Below the pieces are notes generated by a model, which made no database searches, was not told the origin of the DNA, and saw only the letters and a list, made by a program, of their open reading frames with translations. A stretch of DNA of 64,000 nt. Source: Leptodontidium sp. MPI-SDFR-AT-0119 (Eukaryota > Ascomycota > Leotiomycetes > Helotiales > Leptodontidiaceae). The stretch covers positions 558,001 through 622,000 of the forward strand of contig JAHLEZ010000007.1 of the NCBI GenBank assembly GCA_020726505.1, read 5' to 3'. Of the stretch, positions 21,350-32,821 are shown in pieces. Each line of letters begins with the position of its first letter. Position 1 is the first letter of the stretch. Position numbers and translations under genes: made by a program.

Positions 21350-23091
21350 TGCAGCAGTCAGTTATGTGTGTCAACGGTGCCTTTTCAATTTTCAAAGATC
21401 AGCTCAAGTTTTTATACCAAGGGGAGCTTCGATGGCAACTGCCGTTGTTAGCGTTGTAGTCTCTTTTTCTATTATGGTTCGTCAATTCAAAACTGGCTTG
21501 TGACATTTCGCTCTTTGAGGCAAGAAGCAATTAATGCCGCCCTCGCCGCCTAAATGGCTCCAGTCACCCACCGGAGCCTCCCTCCAGCTCACTCGCGAGT
21601 TTCGGTGATTGCCATAAGCCACAAAGCCACAGCAAGAACGCAGCGAATTAGCTTCGCGGTTGTCGTGGTGTGATCGAGGTGTGGAATAGTCGCTGTCACC
21701 CACCCGTTTAAGGGTGTTACGATCAGTAATATTGGAATTTAAATCAGGGGGCGCCACGTTTAGGGAATTTGTCCAACTCGACGATATCTGCGGGTTAATC
21801 CGCAGTACTGGGATAAATTGGAGTTGAACCTTGACTCCGCGGAATATATTACCAGACGAGGACACCGTTAAGGAATAACTACTTCCGTAAAGACTGTTGA
21901 GAAGAATTCATGGATCATATCCTATAAGCTGCCACCATAAAATGCTTTCAATAAGCCCTGCGCTGTTGAAAGGAAATCCCCACTACTTCGTACAGGGCCT
22001 AAATAATGTTCTAGCGTCAACAGAATCGTTCCCCTCACACCACCTCACACTAGTGTTTCAACGATGGTTCCGTCCGGGGAAGACGAGATGCTTCGGCCGG
22101 TCAGCCGTCGCACATGGCTGGCACGCTCGGAACACAGCCCCCAAAGAAGCCAAAAAAATTTCGGCCGCAGAACAGATCTCCGATCCCACAATTATCGCAC
22201 GAGTAACTTTGCTTTTTATGACCTGTGTCGTTTTGTCCCGACCGAGCTGAGGTCTCTAAACGGATCGTGCGAATGAGCTGACGAATCAAGGGTTCATGCA
22301 CGGCACATGTTTGAATTATGAACGCCTCCCGCTTTCCGACTCTGTCTGTGGCCTTCAAGAGGGGGCGTGAAAAGAAAGAAAATAATTTACACCCTCATTA
22401 TACAAGATCTTGTATGGCTCGAACCCGAGTCTGGATACCACTATTCTTGCATTTTACGGTGAAGAAACGACTTATTTGTGAGAGTACGTGGTCTTTTGTT
22501 GAAGACCTGGAGCGGAAACCGCTTAGATGCATAGGTTCGGAGGAAGGCTGAATGCGAGTGACATGATTTGCAGGAAGTCGGATATCGATATATGTCGAAA
22601 AGAAATATTTGGATTGACAGAGAAATTGGGAAATGTAGTGATAAGAAAGTGGTGATATATTGGATGTGCTGTTTGAAGGTTATGTTCGTTCGTGTAGTTG
22701 ACCTGGCCTTGGCGATGAGGGTGAGAGCGAGATGGCTAATCGCAACATTCCTTGTGCTTACCGCGATTTGTTGGGCGGCAGTTGCCAGTTTGGTTTACAG
22801 CTTGCGATGCCTGACTCCCCTGGAGGCAACCTGTACGTGTGAGTGTGGAGGAGTTGTGAAGGTCGGCAAATATTGGAAGTTTTCCCTTGCTGCAACATCA
22901 CGAAATGAATGACATGGCGGGATAGAAATGCAGTTTCTCTGAAATAGTGAGAGAAGACTAAAAGATTTTCCTTGCATACTTTTCGAAGTATTACATTTTA
23001 CTTCCACCGAACTTCTCAATACAACTCCCTCGCTTCATCTCGCTAACACCCTTTCCACTCGCTTAAACCCCCCACCAACACTCCAACGAAC
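21350..23091. other. Long intergenic region
   Basis: Promoter of the 7-TM gene and 3' side of the MFS gene. Several overlapping frames exist; the one at 22568-22912 includes a hydrophobic stretch (WLIATFLVLTAICWAAVASL) and could code a small membrane peptide, but nothing else supports it. Confidence 0.45.
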
Positions 23092-25067
23092 TTACGCCTT
23101 GCCAGCAATCCCCTTCCTATAAACCCAACTCCTAGCCCTCTTCCCCCAAATATACATCGGAATAGTAGTCAAGCTCGCCGCAACCGTTAATCCCCCAATA
23201 ACGAAAAACACATTCCTAGTCCCCTGCGTAGCGATCCAATCGTTGATATAATTGACCAATCCGAAAGCAAACATGTTCTTCACGAAATTCATGGCTGCGA
23301 ACGCCTCGCCGGATTTGTCACGGTGGCAGTCTACGACATAGGATACGACGCCCGTGGTGCCGAGCTGGATGCCGAAGTTTATGAGGCCGAGACCGACGAC
23401 GACGGGGACGGGCCAGGGTGAGAGGGCCTTGGCGGATTGGCCCCAGGCGAAGAAACCGGTCGCCGTGAAGAGGAGGTAGGATATCATTATTGGGAGACGA
23501 AATTCGGGTTCTGGGGAATTATTAGTTTTCGGGCTGGTGGTGGAGGGTCTGGGGAGATGGGATGGGAAAGGGGATTTACCGAATGTGCCACCGTTTCTCA
23601 AGGACATCTTCCTCACGATACCATCAATCAATGGACCTGCGAGGAGGGTTGCAAGTACAGATGCGACGAAAGATGAGATATTCGTTAGTCCGACTGAAGT
23701 GACGGAGAAGTTATATGGCGGTGCGGAAAAGATCTGCGAGAGTGTGACGGAGATACCGACGAGCCATGAAATGCAGGTTGTGAAAAGTAGTGTGGCCCAG
23801 AGAACGGCGGGTGAGGCGAGCATGACGAAAGGACGGAAAGTAGTGTTGATGAGAGAGACGTGGTTGACGTATCCGCTCCAAGGCTTCATCTCTTGTGCGA
23901 ATGTGTATGGCTTGTCGGAGGCGGGGCTGGCTGGGCTGGCTGGGCTGCTGGTTGGACTGTGGGTGGTGGTTCCTGCAGTCTTCTCGTCGTTCTCGACGTG
24001 CGCCGCATCCATTTTGTGGGTAAGTGTTAATTCGGTCATGACCTGTTTGTAAAGTCAGCGCATATTTCTGGAGATTTGTCGAGAGGATTAATTATGCTTA
24101 CATTGTTGGCTCCAGTGTCAAGATTCACTGTTCCTTGACGAACGAAGGCTGTCTCGGGCATCCAGAAGAAGATCATGATAAGAGCAACGCCGAAAGCACC
24201 TCCCATAGCGTAGAAGGCTACCCGATAATTGCTCGCTTGTATAATACCGCCGGCTGGATGAGGAGTCAGATTCTCGTCACTCGGGTGTGAGATTCTGGAA
24301 ACTTACTGATTGGAGCAGCCAAGTTGATTCCTCCCAAAACACCAAGATTGAAAATGGCAGATCGGTATCCACGTTCATGAACGAACCTGTATTCTATCAG
24401 CTGAAGTTACGGAAATCACTCAAGACTGACTTACCAGACATCAGCAATCGAAGCAGGAACAAGAGCCTCAAGAGGACCCATACAGAATCCCTGAATAACT
24501 CTCGCAGCAACCAAAGAAGCGAAACTTTTCGCGGCAGCAGCCCAGAAACATGTAACCATCAAACCAACAGTGGTGACAAGGTAAACCGGTCTCTTGCCGT
24601 ACTTGACAGCAAGAGAATTGCAAATGAGACTGCCAAAGGCAATGGCAACAATGACACCACCCTGCACACCTTGAATGAACGATGAGAGACCGATATTGAA
24701 TTCCGCTGCGAGTTCTACGAATGCTGGGCTGAGAAGTGGTCCGACGGCTGCAAAGCTCCAAATCAGTGTCTATTCATTTCCACATCGAATTTCTGCGTGA
24801 ACAGCACGGGAGGAGCTTACCGCCAACAGCACCGCAGCTAAAGGCGAATGCGATTGTAAACCTCTCTTTCTTCCATGGAGACCAGTTATAAGGATCATTT
24901 GGGGAGTCAGACGGCTGAGGAACGAGGACTACCTGCCCGGTGGGATCGTGCTTTAGGATGCTGGAATCGACACCGCTGGTATTGAAGTTTTCTGGTCCAA
25001 GTTCGTTGAGAGGAGCTGTGCCTGGAACATGCTCCAACTCGTGATCTTCGAGGACACCGAGACCCAT
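23092..25067 (-). CDS. MFS transporter, DHA1 drug:H+ antiporter type (557 aa)
   Basis: A 12-TM major facilitator protein of the plasma membrane, exporting small organic molecules by proton exchange. Six minus-strand exons join in frame: 25067-24821, 24747-24435, 24386-24307, 24253-24102, 24042-23580 and 23510-23092. The hydrophilic N-terminus ends in NDPYNWSPWKKER, a hallmark of fungal DHA1 carriers. It is followed by TM1, the loop motif LAVKYGKRPVYL (motif A region, G-x-x-x-x-G-x-R-P), GFCMGPLEALVPASIADVW and ERGYRSAIFNLG. The last intron (69 nt, in frame) is removed because the joined sequence gives the conserved NGGTF/EPEFRLP junction. It stands beside two short-chain dehydrogenases and a regulator and may export a product of that group (inference). 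Confidence 0.92.
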
Positions 25068-26470
25068 ATTTATTTATTTGTGTTGTTGTTGGTCAGGGAA
25101 ATAAATAGAGTGAGTGGAGGAGAAGGTTTGAGTTTTGAGACAAAGTTAAAATGGACGAAGGAAGGGTGTGGAGATCTGGGGGATGCGGTGAACCGTGAAC
25201 CCCAAAATCCGGGGTAGGTGGAGGGTAGATATAGAATCCCACCCGTCCAACAAGTGGATATCTCGAAGTGGAGAGAATTTTAGTTTGAGTCACGAGTAGA
25301 GAGGGCTAAGACGTGAGGATTGAGAGGAGGAAGAGGAGAGGAGAAATCGATTGTGAGGTCTGATGGACGCCTTTCTTAGGACCAAAAGACACTAACTAGA
25401 ATGGCTTGCCTGCCAAGTTCCCATCCATGGATTGGGTCCACTTCCGAGCTGTTCGGGGAGGAGAGCTTGTGCATCCCCAGCGCTTAGCGGGAGGATCATA
25501 CCCTGTGGCTGTCATGAAAAGGGGGTTAACCGAGCTGTGGGGAAATTTCGAGGTCTGGGGGTTCTGCGGAGACGAGAATGGGGACGGAGTCACTTACTAC
25601 TGTGCCAGACACAGATTACTGGGCGGCTCGACACGACACGGAATGATATGGCAGTTGAGAACCTAATCTAACTCCGTAGGCTTCGGGGAGGAGATAATGC
25701 GGCAATCGCGTATTAATGATTAGAACAACTCGTGGCTTTGATGGCTTTTGGCAACATTCGGCAGATCGGTGTTGCTGGGAACGTGGAAGGAAATCCCCCT
25801 TTAAGGCTGACTACCAAAGGAAGGGGAATCACAGTGGATAGAGAAAGTACTTACTATGTACGAGGATACTGTTGAGCACTAATAATAGAAGAAAAGTCCA
25901 GACCAACCGTCCATGAAAGTGTACATTCAGCATGAAACGCCCCAATTGAAGATACCGTATCATTCCGCTTGGTCAAATAGGTTGGGAAGCACGCTCGGGA
26001 AGATCGATAAGCTGGAATATTTTCACAAGCCAATGCTGAGTGGATTACAAATCCAGGGAATCTTTGAAGATGGGGGATTCCCGAATAGTCACTCACAAGG
26101 CGAGACTTCACGTGGCATCGCTCTGTAAGCAGTAGCACGAGGCAATTAGGACGTGGAATCTAGGCTTTGATTTCAGATCAGACAGTTCCACCTGCTCAGG
26201 TCAGGAGTGGACTACATCCCGTCAAGTTGCCGATCACCTATTACTCAATCTGCATTCAGCTGTTGGGACATGAATCTTGCCTCCGTTCAGACAGTTCCAT
26301 TTGCTCGGGTCAGGAGTAGACATCCATCCAGATACATGTCTTCTCAAATCACTTGTAATCTATCACTAAATCCACACATAACATGTGAAAGCCTTTTCTC
26401 AAGCTGTATATACAGCACCAGAAGACAATCAATTTCTCTCCTAACTCAACTAACTACCTCAGCTATCAAA
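25068..26470. other. Intergenic region with a short direct repeat
   Basis: Promoter of the MFS gene at the left; no convincing gene. It contains the direct repeat listed at 26179-26320. Confidence 0.5.
26179..26320 (+). repeat. Direct repeat pair (33 nt, about 75 nt apart)
   Basis: cagacagttccacctgctca-ggtcaggagtgga at 26179-26211 recurs as cagacagttccatttgctcg-ggtcaggagtaga at 26288-26320 with four mismatches. It lies just 3' of the dehydrogenase gene. Function unknown; probably a small duplication. Confidence 0.5.
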
Positions 26471-27615
26471 CTAAGCATATCCCAACGCCCAGAACGCATC
26501 AAAATTCTTCTTCGTAATATCATCCACAAACTCAGGCGGATGTCTAATCGTGAATTTCTCACCACTGATCTCGGCCGTGACGCCCGTCAGGGAAGTGTTG
26601 GTGGTGAATTCCTGGATGGCGCTGATGAGTGTCGACATGGGGGTGAGGGCCATAGAGGAGAAGAGTTTTTCGTCTGCTAGGCCAGTCACTGTTTTGATTA
26701 TTAGCAGAATATCTTCAAAAAGGCTAGAAATTGGAATACGGGAGAGAGGAGTGGCATATATTGGCATACCGATACAATTGGGGCAAACACCGTTAATCCT
26801 GATCCCATCTGCCTCCAATGGTTTTGCGAAAGATCGCACGGCTCCTACGACACCGTGCTTGGTGATGCCGTACATGGGTGCGATGGAGAATGGATAGAGT
26901 CCTGCGTTGGAGGCTGTGCATATGATATGACCTTTTTGGGAGGAACTGTTCTTGCGCATGTAGTAGACTGCGAGTTTGATTGCTATTTTGGCGGTCAGCA
27001 CTCTTTCCCCAACCAAATACATGCCCTACCAAATCCCCCTTCCTTTCGCAAAACTATTCAAAGGAGCATACAAAAAAGAGAGGAATTTAGACGGTTGGAG
27101 AAAAGACAAGACGACTTACAAAACAACGTCCCAGTCAAATTAATATCCAACGTCTTCAACCCCGGTTTCCTCGGCTCCTCCCCCTCCTCTTCCTTCTCCA
27201 AAAAATGCCCAATCTCACTCACCCCCGCATTAGCACAGACAACATCCACGCTCCCAAAAGTCTTATACACATCAGCAAAGACGGCTTTCTGCTCATCCCA
27301 GCTTGAGATGTCGCATTTCTTGAAAACGAATGTCGAACTTGGGAAGTCGGTTTCTAGGGTTGAGAGGAGTGTTGGAGGAGGGGTTGAGATGTCGAGGATG
27401 GCGATGTGGGTGTTGTGCGAGGCGAAGAATTTGACGAGCGCGAGCCCGATTCCTGATGCGCCGCCTGGGAAATAGATGGCGTTAATTTAGGTGAATGCTT
27501 AGGTAGGTTCATGTTCGACACTGGACATTGGGAAGGGGGGATGTGAATGAATGGAAGGAAGGGGGTACGTACCAGTCACGATGACGGTCTTGCCTGTGAG
27601 TGATGAGTCCGCCAT
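26471..27615 (-). CDS. Short-chain dehydrogenase/reductase 1 (278 aa), 15-hydroxyprostaglandin-dehydrogenase-like
   Basis: NAD(P)-dependent oxidoreductase with a Rossmann fold. Exons are 27615-27573, 27464-27120, 27000-26770 and 26688-26471. The nucleotide-binding motif TGGASGIG spans the first junction. Further SDR signatures are the acidic ILDIS at the end of beta-2 (favouring NAD), DVVCANAG, LDINLTGT, the catalytic Ser in IICTAS, and Tyr/Lys in YGITKHG. The third intron (81 nt, a multiple of three) is removed because VCPNCI then runs straight into VTGLADEK; keeping it would insert 27 residues. The acceptor of intron 2 is an unusual GAG. Substrate unknown; it lies between an MFS carrier and a second SDR. 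Confidence 0.87.
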
Positions 27616-28668
27616 ATTGTGGGTACTGCAACTTCAACAACCTTCAAAATGGAGCGAAGACTCGACAAATAGTTCCTCAAAGCCTTAAGATCAATTTGTT
27701 ATATTCAATATTTAGCTGCAAGAGTTAGTCAACCCTTGAAGTGACGTCTGAGTTCGATAAGAAATACAACAGCCGCGACTCCCCGAACGTCTAGAATCAA
27801 ACTAGAAGGAAGCCCCTCGGAAATCATCCCATGCTCCAAGTACCGTTCCGACTCACGGTCCGGTGCAACACCCAACCCGGATGTTTGTTTCTGGTTTAGC
27901 ACAAGGCTGTCTTCTTCAGCTCACTATTACCCAGTCCTCGCATCCACCCCTCCATAAAGCATATCCCCTCCAAGCCTCCTGGATAAAAACACCAATCAAC
28001 CCCTCGAACCCCCTCAAAAGTATACGCCCCACCAAGGCTATCAGCCCCACATAACCCAACTCTTTCCCCAAAACAGTTCCGGGGGACCAATCAATATCTG
28101 GGTATATCCTGTTTCAAGTCAAGGGTGGTTAAGTGATTGGAAGATACCTGGACATGGAAGTAATTCCGTTTCGGTAAACCCCCTTCCTAGGGACAGCTCA
28201 AGCTCACTAGCGAGATTTATTTACTCGTTACCCCCGCGATTTGTCTTGGTCTGGCGAGAAGCTACTCCGTATGCGTACTCCACAATTCTTAAGCTCTGCG
28301 AGACCGGGAGGAGGGAGGGGTAGAGGGGCCGGGGAGGGGAGGGGGATCGGTAGACAGGTAATTGCCTTCTTATGGTTTAGCAAGGAGGAGAGGGGTTTAT
28401 GATAATAATTAGGGTGTGGTGTGTGATAAGAGGATCGGAACTTCGGAATAGATCTTGAGTGTACCTTACCTAGGTGCATGGTTGACTTTTGTCTTTGTTT
28501 ACTTTTATTTATTTCACTTTGCTTACTTCAAGTTACTTATTTCGCTTTACATCCTTGTGAAGATTTCAGGATATCACTCAATCCATATCCTTAAGCACGT
28601 CCAAAAAAAAAAAAAAAAAAACAAGCAAAAGGCAAAAAATCAAACCCAAATCCAAAGACATCTTCACA
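27616..28668. other. Divergent promoter region between the two dehydrogenases
   Basis: About 1 kb separates the divergent starts at 27615 (minus) and 28669 (plus), so both promoters lie here. A poly-A run of about 19 nt (28603-28621) lies about 50 bp before the plus-strand ATG. No gene was recognised. Confidence 0.5.
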
Positions 28669-30006
28669 ATGGCAGCCATCCCGCTCCGCGACGAAACCCT
28701 CAAAGAGGTAAAAGATAAAGTCGTCGTAATCACAGGTATTTCCTCCCATCCCATCTCATCCCATCCCCTCCCAGCCCAAACACCCTCTTTATATCCCTCC
28801 TCTCTCTTTCCTCTCATCCACCATTCTCAACCAACCTCAGAAATTAACAACCCCCAGGATCCGCCCACGGCATCGGCCTAGCAACAGTCTCCCTCCTCTA
28901 CACCCACGGCGCAAAAGTAATCCACGGCGACTGGGACGGGAAAGCCGGGGGTCTAATTGATTCCTCCCTCTCCTCCTCCTCTTCAACCTCAAATCCCCAA
29001 AATGCCCAAGCCCAAGCCCAAGTCCTTGTACAAGTACCAGGCGGCGAAACGACATTCGTTCAAACGGACGTAACAGACTACGCCTCAGTCCTGAACCTCT
29101 TCGACACAGCGTGGAAGAAATACGGACGCGTCGATGTGGCGATCAGTAATGCGGGGGTGCAGGAGATTGGGAGTTGGTTTGAGAAGGGACTTGATTTGGA
29201 GGGGGTTAGGGTTGTATGTTATGTTTTTATTTTCTTTCTTTCGTTCGTTCGTTCGTTTTTTTTCTCTTTTTCCTTCCCTTTCCCCCTTCCCTTCACTACC
29301 GTATTCATTAATTTCCCTCCCTACAAACTCCATCATCCCGAAAGAAAGAAAAGCTACCTACTCTCTCTCTCCCCTCCCTTAATATACCCCTAATTTCCAA
29401 ATTATCTTATGATCAACTTCTTTTTATTTACTTAACTATCTAACTTCGTAACTAACACCTCCCCAACAACAGAAACCACCCACCAAAACCATCGACGTAA
29501 ACCTCCTAGGAACCCTCTACTTCTCCCGCATCGCAGCAGTCTACCTCTCACAATCTCCTTCCCCCAAAGATAAATCCCTCCTCCTCCTCTCCAGCACAGC
29601 CGGCTTCAAAGAAACCCCAGGCCTCTTCACCTACAGCGCCTCCAAACACGGGGTCCTGGGCCTCTTACGCTCCCTCCGTCCCTATTTACCAAAAACCCAC
29701 GGTGTGCGCACGAACGCCATCTGTCCGTGGATGACGGATACGGTGATGGTGAAAGGGATTAGGGATGCGTGGATGGAGAATAAATTGCCTGTGAATATGC
29801 CGGAGGGGGTGGCGAGGGTGGTTGTTGAGGTTGCTGTTGGTGCCGTTCCTGGTGCTGGTACTATAGGAGAGGAGGGGGGGAAGGAAGGGGGAGAGGGAAA
29901 AGGAGGGAGGGGGAGGATGAAAGATGAATTTGAGGGCGAGGATGAGGTTGTTAGGTTTAATGGCAGGGCGGTGTTTGTGGAGGGGGGGGAGGGGGTGGGA
30001 TATTGA
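28669..30006 (+). CDS. Short-chain dehydrogenase/reductase 2, with a poly-G frameshift near its C-terminus
   Basis: Exons are 28669-28735, 28858-29213 and 29473-30006. SDR motifs: VVVITG/SAHGIGLA (split by intron 1), VAISNAGVQEIG, IDVNLLGTLY, catalytic Ser in LLSSTAG, Tyr and Lys in YSASKHG, and NAICPWMTDT. In the current frame the protein ends GEGVGY at 30006. The next frame codes the ending expected for this SDR type (GWDIEVGIEG, EEVWLGAEVSRTLNRGQ, LGDGTDW) up to a TGA at 30104-30106. The switch falls exactly in a run of eight G at 29982-29989, where seven G would keep the frame. Either a true one-base insertion or a homopolymer sequencing error explains it. The gene is convergent with the regulator gene, 180 bp away. 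Confidence 0.8.
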
Positions 30007-30288
30007 AGTGGGCATTGAGGGGACGGAGGAGGTTTGGTTGGGTGCGGAGGTTAGCAGGACGTTGAATCGGGGGCAGGATGTTCTTGGGGATGGGACGGAT
30101 TGGTGATTATTTTTATGTCTTGTCTTGTTGTTGAGCAGTATTGTCTTGGGACAGAGAGAACGAGTAGTACAAAGATAAGCTAGGCTAGATTCAGAGTCTG
30201 GATTATAGTGGAAAATGTACATGGATTTTAATTTTTTTTTTCTTTTTCTTTTTGTCCACTCGTATTACCCGTCCTGTTTTGCAACCCC

Positions 30289-32821
30289 TCAAGATTCTAA
30301 CTTCATCCCTGGTCCTGGTCCTGGACCCTGCCCTTCTAACCCCCCAGCACCATCTTTCAATAGACCCTTCAACTGCTTAAGCGTATCCTCACATCCGACT
30401 TCCATACCCATTAGGACTTCCGCACTGCCTTTATTATTGATAATCAACTGCGTGACGAGCCAGTAATTATATCCATTGCGGAAAAATCCCAGGCTGGCCC
30501 AGGACTTGTTGGGAATGGAGGCTCGGATCGTTATCCAGAGGGAGCGCCAGCGGGAGAGAGCTGCTTTGATGAGTCCTATGTTGGAAGTTGGTGGGATGGT
30601 GGTTGAAGAGCTGTTGGGGGTTTGGGGATGGGCGGGAGTGGGAGGTGGTAAAGGCGTCGATGCACCGGATGTATTGGGGGAGCGGGGGAGGAGGGAGAGT
30701 GGGAAATGTGTTATTTGCGTATGGGCCGAGACGTAAAGAACTGTTTGGACATATCAGCATCCATTCCATGCTCAAAATCCGTCTCATATCAAACAGCGAG
30801 GGGAAAGAAAGACAACGTACGATGAATCAAAATAAACATATCCATTGGATTCAATCCCAATGGATTACCCTTCGTGCCCTGACCAGACGCCTGGCTCGGT
30901 TTGAACAGACTCTGGAACGCTTCAACCGTTGTGAGGTTGCGTCTGAGAGTGAACCCACGCTCGCTGAAGGGGTGAAGGGATGAGAAGAAGGATTCTTCGC
31001 TTGGAAGGTCGAATTTCATTTCGGATAGGGAGAGACGGCAAGGGAAGTTGGCGAAGAATGAGAAAGCGCAGTCAAGAAGAGTCATGATATTTATTAACCT
31101 GGCGGAGTGTTAGTAGGGAGGTATGAGGACGTAGAAGGATGGCTTACCGTATCCGAGATTCTTGTTGAAGCCATAATATTTCGTCTTGGCTCTCCTCGTA
31201 CTCGTGCCGTGCTTTAGTCAGGCCAAGTCTTCTCGCCACCTGATTGAGATTAGATTTGAATCGTTACCTTTTAGGTGCGAGCTTACCTTCACCACAACAC
31301 CAAATCTCGTGTCTGATGCTCTCTTCCTGGATACCATACTCCCTGCCCAGAATTGTACGCATATCATCAAATACGCCGCTTGGAGGTTCTGGAATGCCAA
31401 GACGCTCAATTCAATAGATTCTGGTGCCGAGATCGATGGTACTCTCAACATATGTCGAATCTCATAATCGTCCGTCAAATCTTCAAGAGAAAAGATATAT
31501 AGCTCCACTAGATCCAAGACTAGCTTGGCGGCACTGACTTCAGTGTCAACCTGTGAATACATTGTACCCATGAGAACCATAGAAGCAAGCAGAGGAATCG
31601 GAGCCGTGCCGATTGTGAAGGTCGCTTGGTAGATGATTGGACAATGCGGATGCCAGAATTCGAAGTAAAGTCCTACGAACTTCTCGATTCTCGATGGCGT
31701 GAAGAGGAAGTTCAAGTTCTGCAGAACGTGTGCCTGCTCTGGAGGAGTTATCTGTAACGACAAAGCTTTTTGTAGTATTGCCTCGACTATGGCTGCGGAT
31801 TGTAGACTTGGTGGTTCCCAGTCTCCAGTATAGGACCAGCCAGTAATTGGTTGCTCGGGTCCATACATGGGAACCTCGCCGAAGGGACTGCTCAGGAATC
31901 GGAGCAGGTTCTCCTCCTCGAATAGGGACCAGTCAATTGATTCGTCGTCAAAAGCATCAGATGGGGCACTTCCGTTGTCACTGATGCTTCCGAATATGTC
32001 GATGACATCCGCCGGGTTGGAAGCTGATTGTGCATTCCGGAAGTTGAAGAGGTTCCTTCGCTCGTGGGAGGAAGGGAAGCGGAAGCATTCAATGAAGCTT
32101 GCGGTTCCTGAATTCAGAAGAAAGTTTATGGAACCTCTGTCTGATTGACTATTCTCTGCCCCAGACTTGGGAGCTTCACATAGTATTAGCCAAGTTTGAG
32201 TTGACGAGCTTGAGACTAGCGGGAACCTACTTTCGCTTCGGACTGAGACCCCCTTCGACAACAACCTCGAATACTTGCAGTCAATTCGTTTATGTCGACA
32301 TGTCTTGCACGGGTTGTTTCCATCGCAGCCAAGTTTCATGGACGTGCACTGGGTGGATGTTAGCTTCCAGCAGGGAACAGACTCTAAGGTAGAGACTTAC
32401 AGAATCACATGCATGTGACCTTCGTCCACCTCTTGCAGCTTCAGGTATTTGGCGATTCTTACGCTCAACACATGTTGGATAGTGATCTCGCAGGTTATCA
32501 CTATGTTTCGTGAGTCTCGAATCACGCAGAAATCAAAGGGGTCTTACCTTCTCGTGAAAGCGTCACTGCAGAAGATACAAGAGTAGGGCTTGACTCCGGA
32601 ATCTAGGTCACGCACGCACGACTCAGCAACAGCTCAACAAACCCCATTGTTTGTACATCAATAGATCAATGGATCAAAGGATCATGTATCAATATCTTAC
32701 GCCTCAGTTGATGTCTCTTCAAGTGATCTGTTCTGGAGAACCTCTTGCCGCAGACGGAACATTGTACACCCTTGGTGGGGCCGTCTCCCAACTTTTGCAT
32801 GCTGGAAGCCGAGGAAGGCAT
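30289..32821 (-). CDS. Transcription factor with C2H2 fingers plus Zn2Cys6 domain and fungal-specific TF domain (694 aa)
   Basis: Nuclear regulator. Exons: 32821-32701, 32602-32548, 32500-32401, 32348-32231, 32155-31287, 31239-31148, 31098-30821 and 30740-30289; all seven junctions keep frame. Finger 1 (residues 21-41) reads CSVCGKRFSRTDHLKRHQLRH. Finger 2 (49-69) ends in Cys instead of the second His (C2HC). A full Zn2Cys6 cluster follows at C90, C93, C100, C106, C109 and C116. The fungal_trans middle-homology region includes VARRLGLTKARHEYEE and SRIRLINIMTLLDCAFSFF. The 75-nt intron within exon 4 is inferred from its gctaatac branch site and is in frame, so retention is possible. The C-terminus has a Pro-rich linker and a GPGPGPG tail. 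It likely controls adjacent genes, which is inference from position. Confidence 0.9.

Noticed and set aside
22568..22912. 114-codon frame with a hydrophobic stretch
   Set aside because: Hydrophobic segment alone is weak evidence; no partner, paralogue or start context. Mentioned only in the intergenic note.
24468..24761. 97-codon minus frame inside the MFS gene, and an acceptor at 24770
   Set aside because: That acceptor leads into this wrong frame; using the ctttgcag acceptor at 24748 gives the correct MFS sequence.
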